Source of the DNA: Acaudatibacter sp963835495
Lineage (GTDB): Bacteria; Pseudomonadota; Alphaproteobacteria; Caulobacterales; Caulobacteraceae
NCBI GenBank assembly: GCA_963835495.1
Contig: CAWIFQ010000005.1
Coordinates: 992,001 to 1,056,000, forward strand
Length of the DNA: 64,000 nt
Direction: 5' to 3'
Position numbers and translations under genes: made by a program. Position 1 is the first letter of the stretch; each line of letters starts with the position of its first letter. Shown here piece after piece: positions 1 through 8,762 of the stretch. The notes beneath the pieces are model-generated. The model was given only the letters and a program-made list of their open reading frames with translations, had not been told where the DNA came from and did no database searches.

Positions 1-1383
1 CTGCAACCCGCGCCGCAGCCGTCGCCGCTGACTGCGGCGGATAGGGTCGCCATCACCGTGGCGCTGTCAACGGCCCCGAGCCAGGGCCTGCCCGGCGCCG
101 CGGCCCTCCCGGCGGACGCTCCCGATCGGACCCTGGCCGATGCGGCGATCGCCTTCGCCATCGCCGAAAACGGTCTGATCGCCAATCCCGCCGCGCTCGA
201 TCGGAACTTCGCGTTGAAGCCGGCCGACGACGTGGCCAAGCAGTTCGGCGCGGCGCGCGATGAGGGGCGAGTCGCGGCATGGATCGCCGGGGCGCCCCGC
301 GCCGATCCAGCCTACCTGGCCCTGGTGAAGGCGCGCGATGGCTACGCGGCGATCCTGAAAGCCGGCGGCTGGCGCCCCATCCCTGACGGCAAGGCGCCAA
401 AGCTTGGCGCGAGCGACCCGCGGGTCCCGCTGCTGCGGGATCGGCTCGTGGTGGAAGGCTTCCTCGGCGCCTCCCCTGCGCCGACGCCGCTTCTGGCCCC
501 GCTGCTGCGCGCCGCGCAGGACGCCAATGGCCCGCCCGTCGCTCCGGCGCCGCCAGAGCCCGCGCCCGAAACACTCTTCGACGCATCGCTGGCCGCGGCG
601 CTCGCATCGTTCCAGGAGCACCACGGCCTGAAGGCGGACGGCGTGCTGACCGCGGCGACCGTGGCGGCGCTCAATGTCCCGGCCGAGGCGCGCCTCGCCG
701 CGATCGACGCCAACCTGGAGCGTGCGCGCTGGCTGCCCAGCCAGATGCCGGCGAATCGTATCGAGGTGGACCTGGGCGCCCCCGACGCCACGCTATTCGA
801 AGCCGACGCGCCGGTGCTGGCGATGCGCGCGATCGTCGGGCGTCCCGACCGCAAGACCCCGACGTTCGTTTCCAAGGTGACGGCGGTGAAGTTCAACCCG
901 CCCTGGATCGTGCCGGCCGATATCGCGGCGCGGGAGATTCTGCCCAAGGCGCGCAGATCGCCAGGCTACCTCGCGCGCAACGACTACTACCTCAGCGGCG
1001 GCCAGGTGATTCAGCGGCCGGGACCCAAGGCGGCGCTGGGCTACGTCAAGTTCGAGATGCCCGATCCGTTCGGCGTCTATCTGCACGACACGCCCTCGCG
1101 CACTCTGTTCGCCCACGACAAGCGCTGGCTCAGCCATGGCTGCATGCGGCTGGAAAAGCCGAGGGAGCTGGCCACGGCGCTGCTCGCGGCGCAGGGATGG
1201 GACCGCGCCGCGGTCGATGCCGCGATCGCGACGGCGGCGACCAACTCGGTCCCGGTGAAGCGCCAAGTGCCCGTCTTCGTCATCTATCGAACGGTCATTG
1301 CGGAGCAGGACGGCCATCTGGCGTTCCGGCCGGACGTCTACGGCTGGGACGCCAAGATCGCGGCGGCGCTGGCGGGTCGCTGA
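1..1383 (+). CDS. L,D-transpeptidase (YcbB/COG2989 type), 5' partial
   Basis: The reading frame is open from the first base of the window, so the start and any signal peptide lie upstream; an internal GTG at 58 is the first in-window start codon but is probably not the true one. A peptidoglycan-binding-like segment (ASFQEHHGLKADGVL, about nt 598-645) precedes a YkuD catalytic domain ending in the SHGCMR motif near nt 1131-1148, with the nucleophilic Cys and partner His. Enzymes of this family make 3-3 cross-links in periplasmic peptidoglycan or attach proteins to it. Seen: motifs and domain order. Inferred: periplasmic location. The FixK-controlled operon begins just after the stop codon, so this gene probably belongs to a different transcript. 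Confidence 0.85.
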   Translation: MQPAPQPSPLTAADRVAITVALSTAPSQGLPGAAALPADAPDRTLADAAIAFAIAENGLIANPAALDRNFALKPADDVAKQFGAARDEGRVAAWIAGAPRADPAYLALVKARDGYAAILKAGGWRPIPDGKAPKLGASDPRVPLLRDRLVVEGFLGASPAPTPLLAPLLRAAQDANGPPVAPAPPEPAPETLFDASLAAALASFQEHHGLKADGVLTAATVAALNVPAEARLAAIDANLERARWLPSQMPANRIEVDLGAPDATLFEADAPVLAMRAIVGRPDRKTPTFVSKVTAVKFNPPWIVPADIAAREILPKARRSPGYLARNDYYLSGGQVIQRPGPKAALGYVKFEMPDPFGVYLHDTPSRTLFAHDKRWLSHGCMRLEKPRELATALLAAQGWDRAAVDAAIATAATNSVPVKRQVPVFVIYRTVIAEQDGHLAFRPDVYGWDAKIAAALAGR

Positions 1384-1386
1384 CGT

Positions 1387-1400
1387 CTGATCTGGATCAA
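1387..1400 (+). promoter_or_regulatory. FixK/FNR box upstream of the fixLJ-containing operon
   Basis: CTGATCTGGATCAA, one mismatch from TTGA-N6-TCAA. Its centre at 1393.5 predicts a start site near 1435 for a class II (-41.5) activator, 18 nt before the ATG at 1453. It is the only such site before an overlapping gene run that ends with fixL and fixJ, so it would place the oxygen sensor under feedback from FixK. Confidence 0.6.
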
Positions 1401-1452
1401 GGCGGCGTAGACCAGGGCTGCGACAATCTGGTCGCAAACCGGAGACGCCATC

Positions 1453-1674
1453 ATGTGGGTCTGGATTTATCGCATCATCGCCGCGCTGCTGGTGTTCGCA
1501 GGGTCCGCCCTGCTGAGCGCCGCCTGGGAAGAGCTGCGCGGACGCGCCGTGCAACTCGCAACGCTGCTCGGCGGCGGCTTGGCGGTCGTCACGATCGCCC
1601 TTGCATCGATCATGCTGACGTCGGCGATCATGATCCTCATCAGCCCAGCCAGCCGACCCAGCGCCCGCTCGTGA
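1453..1674 (+). CDS. small two-helix membrane protein, first gene of the FixK-box operon
   Basis: This 73-residue protein has two predicted membrane segments: about residues 4-24 (WIYRIIAALLVFAGSALLS) and 40-62 (GGGLAVVTIALASIMLTSAI). A GGAGAC ribosome-binding site lies 6-7 nt before the ATG. The FixK box at 1387-1400 is correctly placed upstream, and the stop codon overlaps the GTG of the next gene (GTGA), so the two are translationally coupled. I do not recognise a family. Position at the head of a hypoxia operon suggests a role in the inner membrane under oxygen limitation, but nothing in the sequence says which. Confidence 0.7.
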   Translation: MWVWIYRIIAALLVFAGSALLSAAWEELRGRAVQLATLLGGGLAVVTIALASIMLTSAIMILISPASRPSARS

Positions 1675-3192
1675 TCGAGGCCAGGCGTCAGGCGGCCGGG
1701 CTAAAGGCGCGGCCGCTGCCGTTCGACACCTTCCGCGAGAACGTCGTGGTGTTGGCGCGCGACAACGCGGTGCTGCGGCCCGAGCGGCTGGCCGGCGTGC
1801 GTCGGGTCGAGGTGATGGCGCGGGGCGTCAGCATTCTAGCGTCGCCGATGATCGCGGAGGCCGGCGCGAACCTCGCGGCCGACGAGATCGGACTGCCGCA
1901 GCCCGCCCTGCGGCGCCTGTGCGTCGCCGCCGGCGATCTGGTTCAGATTGCGCCGGCCCGTGCGCCGCAGAGCCTGGACGCCGTGCGCGCCAAGATCCGC
2001 GGCGAGACTTCTGAGCGTGGAGCGGATGGCGCAGGTCGTCGCCGATCTCGTCGGCCACCGCTGCTCGGACATGGAGGTCGCCGCGTTCCTGATCGCCTGC
2101 GCCAGCTTCATGACCGCCGACGAGACCCTGGCTCTCACCCAGGCGATGGTGGCGGCGGGCGCCCGCCTCAGCTGGGGCGACCGTGCGGTGGTCGACAAGC
2201 ACTGCATCGGCGGCATCCCGGGCAACCGCACCAGCCTGATCGTGGCGCCGATCGTGGCCGCGCACGGCCTGACGATCCCCAAGACCTCGTCGCGCGCCAT
2301 CACCTCGCCGGCCGGGACGGCGGACACCATGGAGGTGCTGGCGCGCGTCGATCTGGACGAGGACGAGATGCGCGTGGTGGTCGAGCGCTGCGGCGGCTGC
2401 ATCGTCTGGGGCGGCCGGGTGAATCTCGCCCCGGCCGACGACGTGCTGATCTCGGTCGAACGCCCGCTCGGCGTCGACACGCCCGAGCAGATGGTCGCCT
2501 CGATCATGTCGAAGAAGGTCTCGGCCGGATCGAGCCACCTGGTGGTGGACCTGCCCGTCGGCCCGTCGGCGAAGGTCCGCGACCCGGCCGCGGCGCTGCG
2601 GCTGCGCAAGCTGTTCGAGTTCGTCGGCGCGCGGATGGGCATCGGCGTCGAGGTCGTCACCACCGACGGCTCGCGCCCGATCGGCCGCGGCGTCGGCCCG
2701 TTGCTGGAGACCGAGGACGTGCTGGCCGTGCTCGAGCGGCGGGCTGACGCGCCGCGCGACCTCGAGGCCAAGGCGGTGATGCTGGCGGGCCGCCTGCTGG
2801 AGATCGATCCCGAAGTCCGCGGCGGGCAGGGCGAGGACCGGGCGCGCGAGCTGATCGGTTCCGGCGCCGCGCGGCGCAAGCTGGACCAGATTATCGAGGC
2901 GCAGGGGCCCAGTCCGATCGACGCGAAGGTCGGCGCGCTGACGCATGAGGTGACGGCGCCGCGCGCCGGCCGCATCGGCGCGATCGATTGCCTGCGAATC
3001 TCGGCGGTCGCGCGTCTGGCCGGCGCCCCGACCGACGCCGGCGCGGGACTTCGCCTGCTCGGGGGCGTCGGCGACGTTGTGCGCGCCGGCGACCCGCTCT
3101 ACCGCATCCATGGCGAGGAGCCCTCGGAGTTCGCCTTCGCCGTCGAGGCGGCGCAAGAGGACAGCGGCTTCAGGCTGGAGCACGACCGATGA
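1671..3192 (+). pseudogene. AMP/thymidine phosphorylase family protein, one frameshift near 2004
   Basis: The protein is about 506 residues once one base is removed near 2004. Before that point the GTG-started frame encodes the N-terminal domain; after it the frame continues as RLLSVERMAQVV. The pyrimidine-phosphorylase signature is clear: KHCIGGIPGNRTSLIV, then SSRAITSPAGTADTME. This GIPGNRT form resembles archaeal AMP phosphorylase more than E. coli DeoA. These enzymes phosphorolyse a nucleotide or nucleoside to base and ribose 1-phosphate or 1,5-bisphosphate. The start overlaps the previous stop (GTGA) and the stop overlaps the next ATG (ATGA). The span of 1522 nt is 3n+1, which fits a single inserted base and makes a sequencing error more likely than decay. 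Substrate (AMP, other NMP or thymidine) is not decided. Confidence 0.8.
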
Positions 3193-4076
3193 GCCTCGCC
3201 GTCGCCTACTTTCCCGACGAGGCTGCGCCGGCCGAGCGGCTCGCGCGGGCGCTCGGCGCGACGTCGAGACCGCTGACCGTGCACCGGTTCCCCGACGGCG
3301 AGACGATGCCACGGATCGACCCGCCGGCGGGCGAGGCGACCGTGATCTACCGATCGCTCGACCACCCGAACGAAAAGCTTGTCGATCTCCTGCTGGCGGC
3401 CGACGCGGCGCGGCGCGCCGGCGCGAGGCGTCTGTTCCTGGTCGCGCCGTACTTCTGCTACCTGCGGCAGGACGCCGTGTTCGCGCCAGGCCAGCCGCTG
3501 AGCCGCGATGTGATTGCGCCGATGATCGGCGCCCGGTTCGATGGCGTGATCACGGTGCAGGCGCATCTGCATCGCACGACCGATCTGGCGCGCACGCTGG
3601 GCACGGCAGCCTGCAACCTTTGGGCGGTCGACGCTCTGGCGGCCGCGTTGCCGGCCTACGACCAGACGCCGTTGATCGTGGGGCCGGACGCCGAGTCAAC
3701 GCCGTGGGCGGCCGCCTGGGCCAAGCGGCTCAAGGGCGAGGCGGTCAGTCTGACCAAGGTCCGCGAAGGCGACCGCAAGGTGACGATCGACGCCCCCAAC
3801 CTTCGCTGCAAAGGGCGGCCGGTCGTGATCATCGACGACATCGCCGCCAGCGGCGAAACGCTTGGGCAGGTGTCCGAGCTCGCCCGCCGCGGCGGCGCGG
3901 CGTCGATCGATATCGCGGTGGTCCACGCGCTGATGAGCGAAACCGCCACCGATCGCCTCGAACGCGACGGCGTGCGGCGGATCATTTCCACCGACTCAGT
4001 CCGCCACTCCACCAACGCCGCCGTGCTCGCGCCCATCCTCGCCGACGCGGTGCGCCAGATGATCGAGGGCCCATGA
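3189..4076 (+). CDS. ribose-phosphate pyrophosphokinase-like (PRPP synthetase family)
   Basis: The 295-residue protein has the two-lobe PRPP-synthetase layout: an N-terminal lobe with the RFPDGE motif near residue 35 and a C-terminal PRPP-binding loop VVIIDDIAASGETL. The usual DLHA segment is replaced by VQAHLHRTTDL. Classical PRPP synthetases transfer pyrophosphate from ATP to ribose 5-phosphate. The loop here differs from the usual D-D-x-x-x-T-G-G/A-T form, so altered activity or substrate is possible. The ATG overlaps the phosphorylase stop (ATGA), and the stop overlaps the next ATG. Its position next to a nucleotide phosphorylase suggests joint handling of ribose phosphates; that is inference. 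Confidence 0.85.
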   Translation: MSLAVAYFPDEAAPAERLARALGATSRPLTVHRFPDGETMPRIDPPAGEATVIYRSLDHPNEKLVDLLLAADAARRAGARRLFLVAPYFCYLRQDAVFAPGQPLSRDVIAPMIGARFDGVITVQAHLHRTTDLARTLGTAACNLWAVDALAAALPAYDQTPLIVGPDAESTPWAAAWAKRLKGEAVSLTKVREGDRKVTIDAPNLRCKGRPVVIIDDIAASGETLGQVSELARRGGAASIDIAVVHALMSETATDRLERDGVRRIISTDSVRHSTNAAVLAPILADAVRQMIEGP

Positions 4077-5707
4077 GCACCACCCTGACCGTCCATGGCG
4101 CAGCGGGCTGTGTCACCGGCTCGTGCTATCGGCTGCATACGCCGGGCGCGACGATCCTGATCGACTGCGGCATGTTCCAGGGCTCCAAGAGCCTCAAGGC
4201 GCTGAACTACGAGCCATTCCCGTTCGACGTCAAAGGGATCGACGCGGTCCTTCTGACCCACGCCCACATCGACCATTCCGGCCTATTGCCGAAGCTGACT
4301 CGAGCCGGCTATCGCGGGCCAATCTGGGCGACGCCCGGCACACGCGATCTGTGCGAGGTCATGCTCGCCGACTCGGCCCACATCCAGGAAAGCGAGGTCG
4401 ATCAGCTCAACCGCCGCAACCAGCGGCGCGGTCGCGCGCTCGTCGAGCCGATCTACGTCAGGCGAGACGCGGCCCGCACTATGGAGCTGTTTCGCCCGGC
4501 GAAACTGGATGAGACGATCGACATCGCGCCGGGGGTGAAGGCGCGCTGGTGGAACGCGGGCCACATCCTGGGCTCCGCCTCCATCGAAGTGACGATCGAG
4601 GACGAACCGCCCCTGCGGCTGTTCTTCTCGGGGGACATCGGCCCGGGCGGCCGGGACTTCCTGGCCGACCCCCAAGGACCGACGGGCATCGACCACCTGA
4701 TCATGGAGTCCACCTACGGCGATCGCGAGCGCCCGGCGCTGACGCCGGACCAGCGCCGAGCTCTGCTGGCCGAAGAAGTCCGCGCCGCCCACGCCGCGGG
4801 CGGTCCGCTGCTAGTTCCGGCGTTCGCCGTCGAACGCACCCAAGAACTGTTGGCGGACCTGCTGCAGGTGATGGCCGAGGGCGCCGCTCCGCCCGCTGAT
4901 GTGTTCCTCGATTCGCCGCTCGCCATCGAGGCCACCGAAGTCTTCCTCAAGCGCGGCTACAGCCCCGGGGCTGGCCGCAATCCGTTTGAGGCCTTGCACG
5001 CTGGCGAGCGGCTGCGCTTCCTTCGCACGCCGCGGGAGAGCGACGGTCTCGACCGCCTGAGCGGCTGGCACGTGATCATGGCCGCTAGCGGCATGTGCGA
5101 CGCAGGCCGGATCCGCAAACACCTGAAGCGGCTGCTCTGGCGCTCCGAAGCGACGGTGCTGCTGTCGGGCTTCCAGGTCCAGGGAACGCTTGGCCGGTTG
5201 CTGGCGGACGGGGCCAAGCGGGTCCGCATCCAGGGCGACGACATCCGCGTCCAGGCGCGGATTCGCTCGCTCGACATCTACTCCGGCCACGCCGACGCCC
5301 CAGGCCTCACCCGCTGGGCCCTGGCGCGTCGCCCGATCGGCGGCCAGCTTTTCATCTGCCACGGCGAACCGGCCTCGGCCGCAGGGCTTGCGGATCGCTT
5401 GGCTGCGGCTGGGCTACCGACGGCGAGCCTGATCCGGCCGTCGATCGACCAATCCTTCCGGCTCCGGCCCACCGGCGCCGAGGCGATCGCGACGGCCGCG
5501 ACCCGCGGCGCGCCGGCGGTCCCGACATCGCTCGACTGGCACAACGCCCGCGCCGCGCTGCTCGGCGAGCTCGACGCCGATCTGGAGGCCGCACCGGACG
5601 ATGCCTCGAGGTCGCAGCTCCTCGAGGCGATCCGGCGCTTGCTCGAGCAAGCGCCGGCGCCGGGCCCAAGGCGGGCCGCCGAGGCCGCCACCAAGGTAGG
5701 CGCATGA
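4073..5707 (+). CDS. MBL-fold beta-CASP metallohydrolase, RNA-processing type
   Basis: The protein has 544 residues. The metallo-beta-lactamase zinc motif HAHIDHSG is near residues 62-69, a second metal ligand region is GHILGSAS, a metal-site Asp lies in FFSGDIG, a beta-CASP domain follows, and SGHAD near residue 403 gives the late His. This is the YSH1/CPSF73-like family of RNA exo/endonucleases. It overlaps the PRPP-synthetase-like gene (ATGA) and is followed after one base by a cytochrome c gene. RNA breakdown could feed nucleotides to the two enzymes encoded upstream; that link is inferred from the operon alone. Length and motifs look complete. Confidence 0.88.
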   Translation: MSTTLTVHGAAGCVTGSCYRLHTPGATILIDCGMFQGSKSLKALNYEPFPFDVKGIDAVLLTHAHIDHSGLLPKLTRAGYRGPIWATPGTRDLCEVMLADSAHIQESEVDQLNRRNQRRGRALVEPIYVRRDAARTMELFRPAKLDETIDIAPGVKARWWNAGHILGSASIEVTIEDEPPLRLFFSGDIGPGGRDFLADPQGPTGIDHLIMESTYGDRERPALTPDQRRALLAEEVRAAHAAGGPLLVPAFAVERTQELLADLLQVMAEGAAPPADVFLDSPLAIEATEVFLKRGYSPGAGRNPFEALHAGERLRFLRTPRESDGLDRLSGWHVIMAASGMCDAGRIRKHLKRLLWRSEATVLLSGFQVQGTLGRLLADGAKRVRIQGDDIRVQARIRSLDIYSGHADAPGLTRWALARRPIGGQLFICHGEPASAAGLADRLAAAGLPTASLIRPSIDQSFRLRPTGAEAIATAATRGAPAVPTSLDWHNARAALLGELDADLEAAPDDASRSQLLEAIRRLLEQAPAPGPRRAAEAATKVGA

Positions 5708-5708
5708 C

Positions 5709-6074
5709 ATGAGACACGCCCCGCTTCAGCTTCTGGTCACCGCTCTGTTCCTGCTAGCCGTCGCAACGCCGGCCTTGGCGGGCGCTGGAGAGGACGCGTT
5801 CAACGCCAATTGCGCCGCGTGCCATACGCTCAACGGCGTCAGCACCAGGAGCGGGCCCTCGCTGAAGGGCGTGGTCTGGCGCAAGATCGCGGTGCTGCGC
5901 GGCTTTGCCTATACCCCGGCCCTGCGATCGATGGTCGGCACCTGGTCGCCGGCCCGCCTCGACGCCTTCCTTCACAATACGCAGGCTGTCGCCCCCGGAA
6001 CGGATATGTTCTGGGATATCGACGACGCGCCAACGCGGCGCGCGATCATCGACTACCTCAAGGGCGTGAAATAG
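5709..6074 (+). CDS. periplasmic class I cytochrome c
   Basis: The 121-residue protein has a Sec signal peptide (hydrophobic LLVTALFLLAVATPALA, cleavage after ALA near residue 24). One CAACH heme-c motif is near residue 36, and a Met ligand follows in the GTDMFW segment. It resembles small soluble c552/c2-type cytochromes that carry electrons to a terminal oxidase. It sits one base after the MBL gene and nine bases before fixL, so it is cotranscribed with the oxygen sensor. A plausible partner is the cbb3 oxidase encoded at 42.8-46.3 kb, but the pairing is inferred. Confidence 0.88.
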   Translation: MRHAPLQLLVTALFLLAVATPALAGAGEDAFNANCAACHTLNGVSTRSGPSLKGVVWRKIAVLRGFAYTPALRSMVGTWSPARLDAFLHNTQAVAPGTDMFWDIDDAPTRRAIIDYLKGVK

Positions 6075-6083
6075 AGGGGTCCA

Positions 6084-7541
6084 GTGGGGCGACTTCCTGC
6101 CAATTTCTGGGCCTACGCCGTCGCGGTCGGCGGCGTTGCGGTCGCGTTCGCGGCGCGCAGCGTGCTGCAGCCGTGGCTGGGCGACCGCTCCCTCTACCTG
6201 CTCTTCATCCCGCCCGTGCTCGGGGCCGCCATCTTCGGCGGCGCGGCGCCCGGGCTGTTCGCGACCCTGATCTCGGTTGCAGCGGCCACCTTGGTGGAGC
6301 GGGTCCGCGGCGTCGCGCTCGACGTCCCGGGCTTGGCGCTGTTTCTGGTCATTAGCACCGGGCTGACCCTGGCCGGCGGCGCCCTCGCGGCGGACCGGCG
6401 ACGGTCGTCGGCCCGCGCGGGGCAGCTGCTCGAGCGCGAGGCGCACCTGCAGTCGATCCTGGACACCATCCCGGACGCGATGATCGTCATCGACGAAAGA
6501 GGCTTGATGCAGTCGTTCAGCGCCGCCGCCGAGCGGCTGTTCGGTTGTGTCGGCGCGGAGATGATAGGCCAGAACGTCTCCACGCTGATGCCCTCGCCGT
6601 ACCGCGAGGCGCACGATGGCTACCTGGCGCGCTACTTCGCCACCGGCGAGCGGCGGATCATCGGCATCGGCCGCGTCGTGGTCGGCCAGCGGCGTGACGG
6701 GTCGACCTTCCCGATGGAGCTGGCGGTCGGTGAAATGAAGGTGGCGGACCGCCGGTTCTTCACCGGCTTCGTGCGTGACCTGACTGACCGGCAGCAGACT
6801 GAGGCGCGGCTGCAGGAGCTGCAGAGCGAGCTGGTGCATGTCTCGCGGCTCACGGCCATGGGCGAGATGGCGTCCGCGCTGGCGCACGAGCTGAATCAAC
6901 CGCTCTCCGCCATCGCCAACTATGTGCGCGGCGCGAGGCGGCTGCTCGACAAGGGCGATCCCAACGATGAGCCTCGCCTACGCGATGCGCTCGACAAGGC
7001 TGGCGACCAGGCGCTGCGGGCCGGCGATGTGATCCACCGGCTGCGGGACTTCATCGGCCGCGGCGAGACCGAGCGTCGCATCGAAAGCATCTCCAAGGTG
7101 ATCGAAGAGGCCAGCGCGCTCGCGCTCGTCGGCGCCAAGGAGCTGAGCATCCGGACCAGAATGCAGTTCGACCCCAAGGCCGATCTGGTGCTGGCCGATC
7201 GGGTGCAGATACAACAGGTGGTGATCAACCTGCTGCGCAATGCGATCGACGCCATGCGCGGGGCCGCGAGGACGGAGCTGAATGTCGCGGTGACGGCGGG
7301 CGAAGACGGATTTACCCTTGTGTCGGTTTCAGATACCGGCTCCGGTCTCAGCGAGGAGGTGCGCGAGCACCTGTTCCAGCCGTTCATGACCACGAAGAAG
7401 GAAGGCATGGGCGTCGGCCTGTCGATCTGTCGAACCATTGTCGAAGCCCACGGCGGCTCGATCTGGGCCGAAAACAACGAGGGCGGCGGCGCCACCTTCG
7501 CCTTCACCTTGCCGACGGCGGAGGCCTCGGCGCATGTCTGA
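6084..7541 (+). CDS. fixL: FixL-type heme PAS oxygen-sensing histidine kinase
   Basis: The 485-residue kinase starts at GTG 6084, nine bases after the cytochrome stop. Four membrane segments lie within residues 8-103. A PAS domain (about 120-237) carries the heme-iron His of FixL proteins (H177, in YREAHDGYLARY) and the conserved IIGIGR loop with R197. The phosphoacceptor H268 is in LAHELNQP. ATPase motifs follow: LLRNAIDAM (N box), DTGSGLS and GMGVGLSI (G boxes). In rhizobia FixL loses oxygen under hypoxia and phosphorylates FixJ. The heme ligand is conserved, so direct oxygen sensing is expected. The stop overlaps the fixJ start by 8 nt. Confidence 0.93.
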   Translation: MGRLPANFWAYAVAVGGVAVAFAARSVLQPWLGDRSLYLLFIPPVLGAAIFGGAAPGLFATLISVAAATLVERVRGVALDVPGLALFLVISTGLTLAGGALAADRRRSSARAGQLLEREAHLQSILDTIPDAMIVIDERGLMQSFSAAAERLFGCVGAEMIGQNVSTLMPSPYREAHDGYLARYFATGERRIIGIGRVVVGQRRDGSTFPMELAVGEMKVADRRFFTGFVRDLTDRQQTEARLQELQSELVHVSRLTAMGEMASALAHELNQPLSAIANYVRGARRLLDKGDPNDEPRLRDALDKAGDQALRAGDVIHRLRDFIGRGETERRIESISKVIEEASALALVGAKELSIRTRMQFDPKADLVLADRVQIQQVVINLLRNAIDAMRGAARTELNVAVTAGEDGFTLVSVSDTGSGLSEEVREHLFQPFMTTKKEGMGVGLSICRTIVEAHGGSIWAENNEGGGATFAFTLPTAEASAHV

Positions 7542-8139
7542 ACCGAAGGCCCACGTCATCGACGATGACGACGACGCGCGCGAGTCGCTCTCGTTCCTGC
7601 TGTCCACCGCCGACGTTCCGTTCGAGACCTATGCCGGCGCGCTGGAGTTCCTGGCGATCGCCCACAACGTGAGCGGCGTCGTGGTCACCGACGTGCGCAT
7701 GCCGCAGATGGACGGGATCGAGCTCGTTCGCAGGCTGGCGGCGGCGGGCGTGGCGTTGCCCGTGATCGTCATGACCGGGCACGGCGACGTGCCGCTCGCG
7801 GTCGAGGCGATGAAGGCCGGCGTGGTCGATTTCATCGAGAAGCCCTACGACGGCGAAACCATGCTGTCGGCGATCCGCGCGGCCCTGCAGCGCGGGGGCG
7901 AGAGCGACCCGCGGCAGGGCGAACGGGCCGAGTTCATGCGCCGGATCGAAAGCCTCTCGATGCGCGAACGGCAGGTGATGGAGGGCCTGGTCGCCGGCAA
8001 GGCCAACAAGGTGATCGCCTACGACCTGGATATCAGCCCACGCACTGTTGAGATCTACCGCGCCCACGTCATGACCAAGATGCAGGCGCGCAGCCTGTCC
8101 GACCTGATCCGGGCGGCGCTCGTGGCGGGATTGGCCTAG
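7534..8139 (+). CDS. fixJ: FixJ-family response regulator
   Basis: The 201-residue protein has a receiver domain with acidic pocket DDDDD (10-14), phosphoacceptor D53 in VTDVRMPQMDG and Lys in EKPYDG. A LuxR/FixJ-type helix-turn-helix lies at the C-terminus (SMRERQVMEGLVAGKANK, then SPRTVEIYRAHV). ATG 7534 overlaps the fixL stop, which supports this start and coupled translation with its kinase. The expected target is the fixK promoter about 600 bp downstream. This is the last gene of the operon that begins at the box at 1387. Confidence 0.93.
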   Translation: MSEPKAHVIDDDDDARESLSFLLSTADVPFETYAGALEFLAIAHNVSGVVVTDVRMPQMDGIELVRRLAAAGVALPVIVMTGHGDVPLAVEAMKAGVVDFIEKPYDGETMLSAIRAALQRGGESDPRQGERAEFMRRIESLSMRERQVMEGLVAGKANKVIAYDLDISPRTVEIYRAHVMTKMQARSLSDLIRAALVAGLA

Positions 8140-8218
8140 CGGGCTGGAGTTGAAGTTCGCCCGTTCAAAGGGCCGGCCGCAGCGCGAACCTTAAATCCAA
8201 GAAGCATTCGCGAGACCC

Positions 8219-8599
8219 CTAGCTGCGCGAGCGCAGGACGGCAGCCTCGATGGCCTGGCGCAACGTGCCGTCGAGCAGGGGCTTCTCGACGATCGCCACG
8301 CCAGCCGCCGCCGCGGTCTTGCGGCAGCGCTCGTCTGGCCTGGTGGTGATCAGGATAGCGGGGGAGGTGACCCCGACGTCACGCAGCCTGGCGATCAGCG
8401 CCAGCCCGTCGAGGTCGGGCAGTTTCAGGTCCACCACTAGGCAGTCGGCCGGAGGCGGCGCGTCCAGCAGGCGCCGCGCCTCGTTGTAGGCCGACACCCG
8501 GTATCCGTCGGCCTCGAGTGCGAACTTCAAGGCGCCGAGCAGGGACCGATCGTCCTCGACAATGGTGATATGGGGCGGAGTTGGGGCGGGGCTGACCAT
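8219..8599 (-). CDS. single-domain response regulator (CheY-like receiver)
   Basis: The 126-residue protein is a lone receiver domain: acidic pair ED/D at 15-17, phosphoacceptor D57 in VVDLKLPDLDG, switch Thr in ILITTR and Lys in EKPLLDG. There is no output domain. It could be a phosphate sink or anti-activator for FixL, as FixT-like or single-domain regulators are in other alphaproteobacteria; this is inferred from position. The reading frame extends upstream to 8647, but a FixK box covers 8634-8647, so the true start must be the ATG at 8599. The box centre lies exactly 41.5 bp from that ATG, implying a leaderless transcript. It is divergent from fixK. Confidence 0.85.
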   Translation of the reverse strand: MVSPAPTPPHITIVEDDRSLLGALKFALEADGYRVSAYNEARRLLDAPPPADCLVVDLKLPDLDGLALIARLRDVGVTSPAILITTRPDERCRKTAAAAGVAIVEKPLLDGTLRQAIEAAVLRSRS

Positions 8600-8633
8600 A
8601 TCCCAGCATCCCACATGGTCTGAGCGCCCCGCA

Positions 8634-8647
8634 TTGATCCGCCTCAA
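8634..8647. promoter_or_regulatory. FixK/FNR box between response regulator and fixK
   Basis: TTGATCCGCCTCAA matches TTGA-N6-TCAA on both arms. Centre 8640.5. To the left the predicted start site (-41.5) is 8599, the A of the response-regulator ATG. To the right it would be about 8682, 81 nt before fixK, so FixK may also regulate its own gene. Confidence 0.7.
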
Positions 8648-8762
8648 ACCGATCGCGCCATGGCGACGCCGGGTACGGTGTAGCCCTTAGGGACAAGACA
8701 CGAATTTCGCGCGGCGCGTCGCGGGCATACCCATTCGCCATCGATCTTCGGTGGAAACGACC

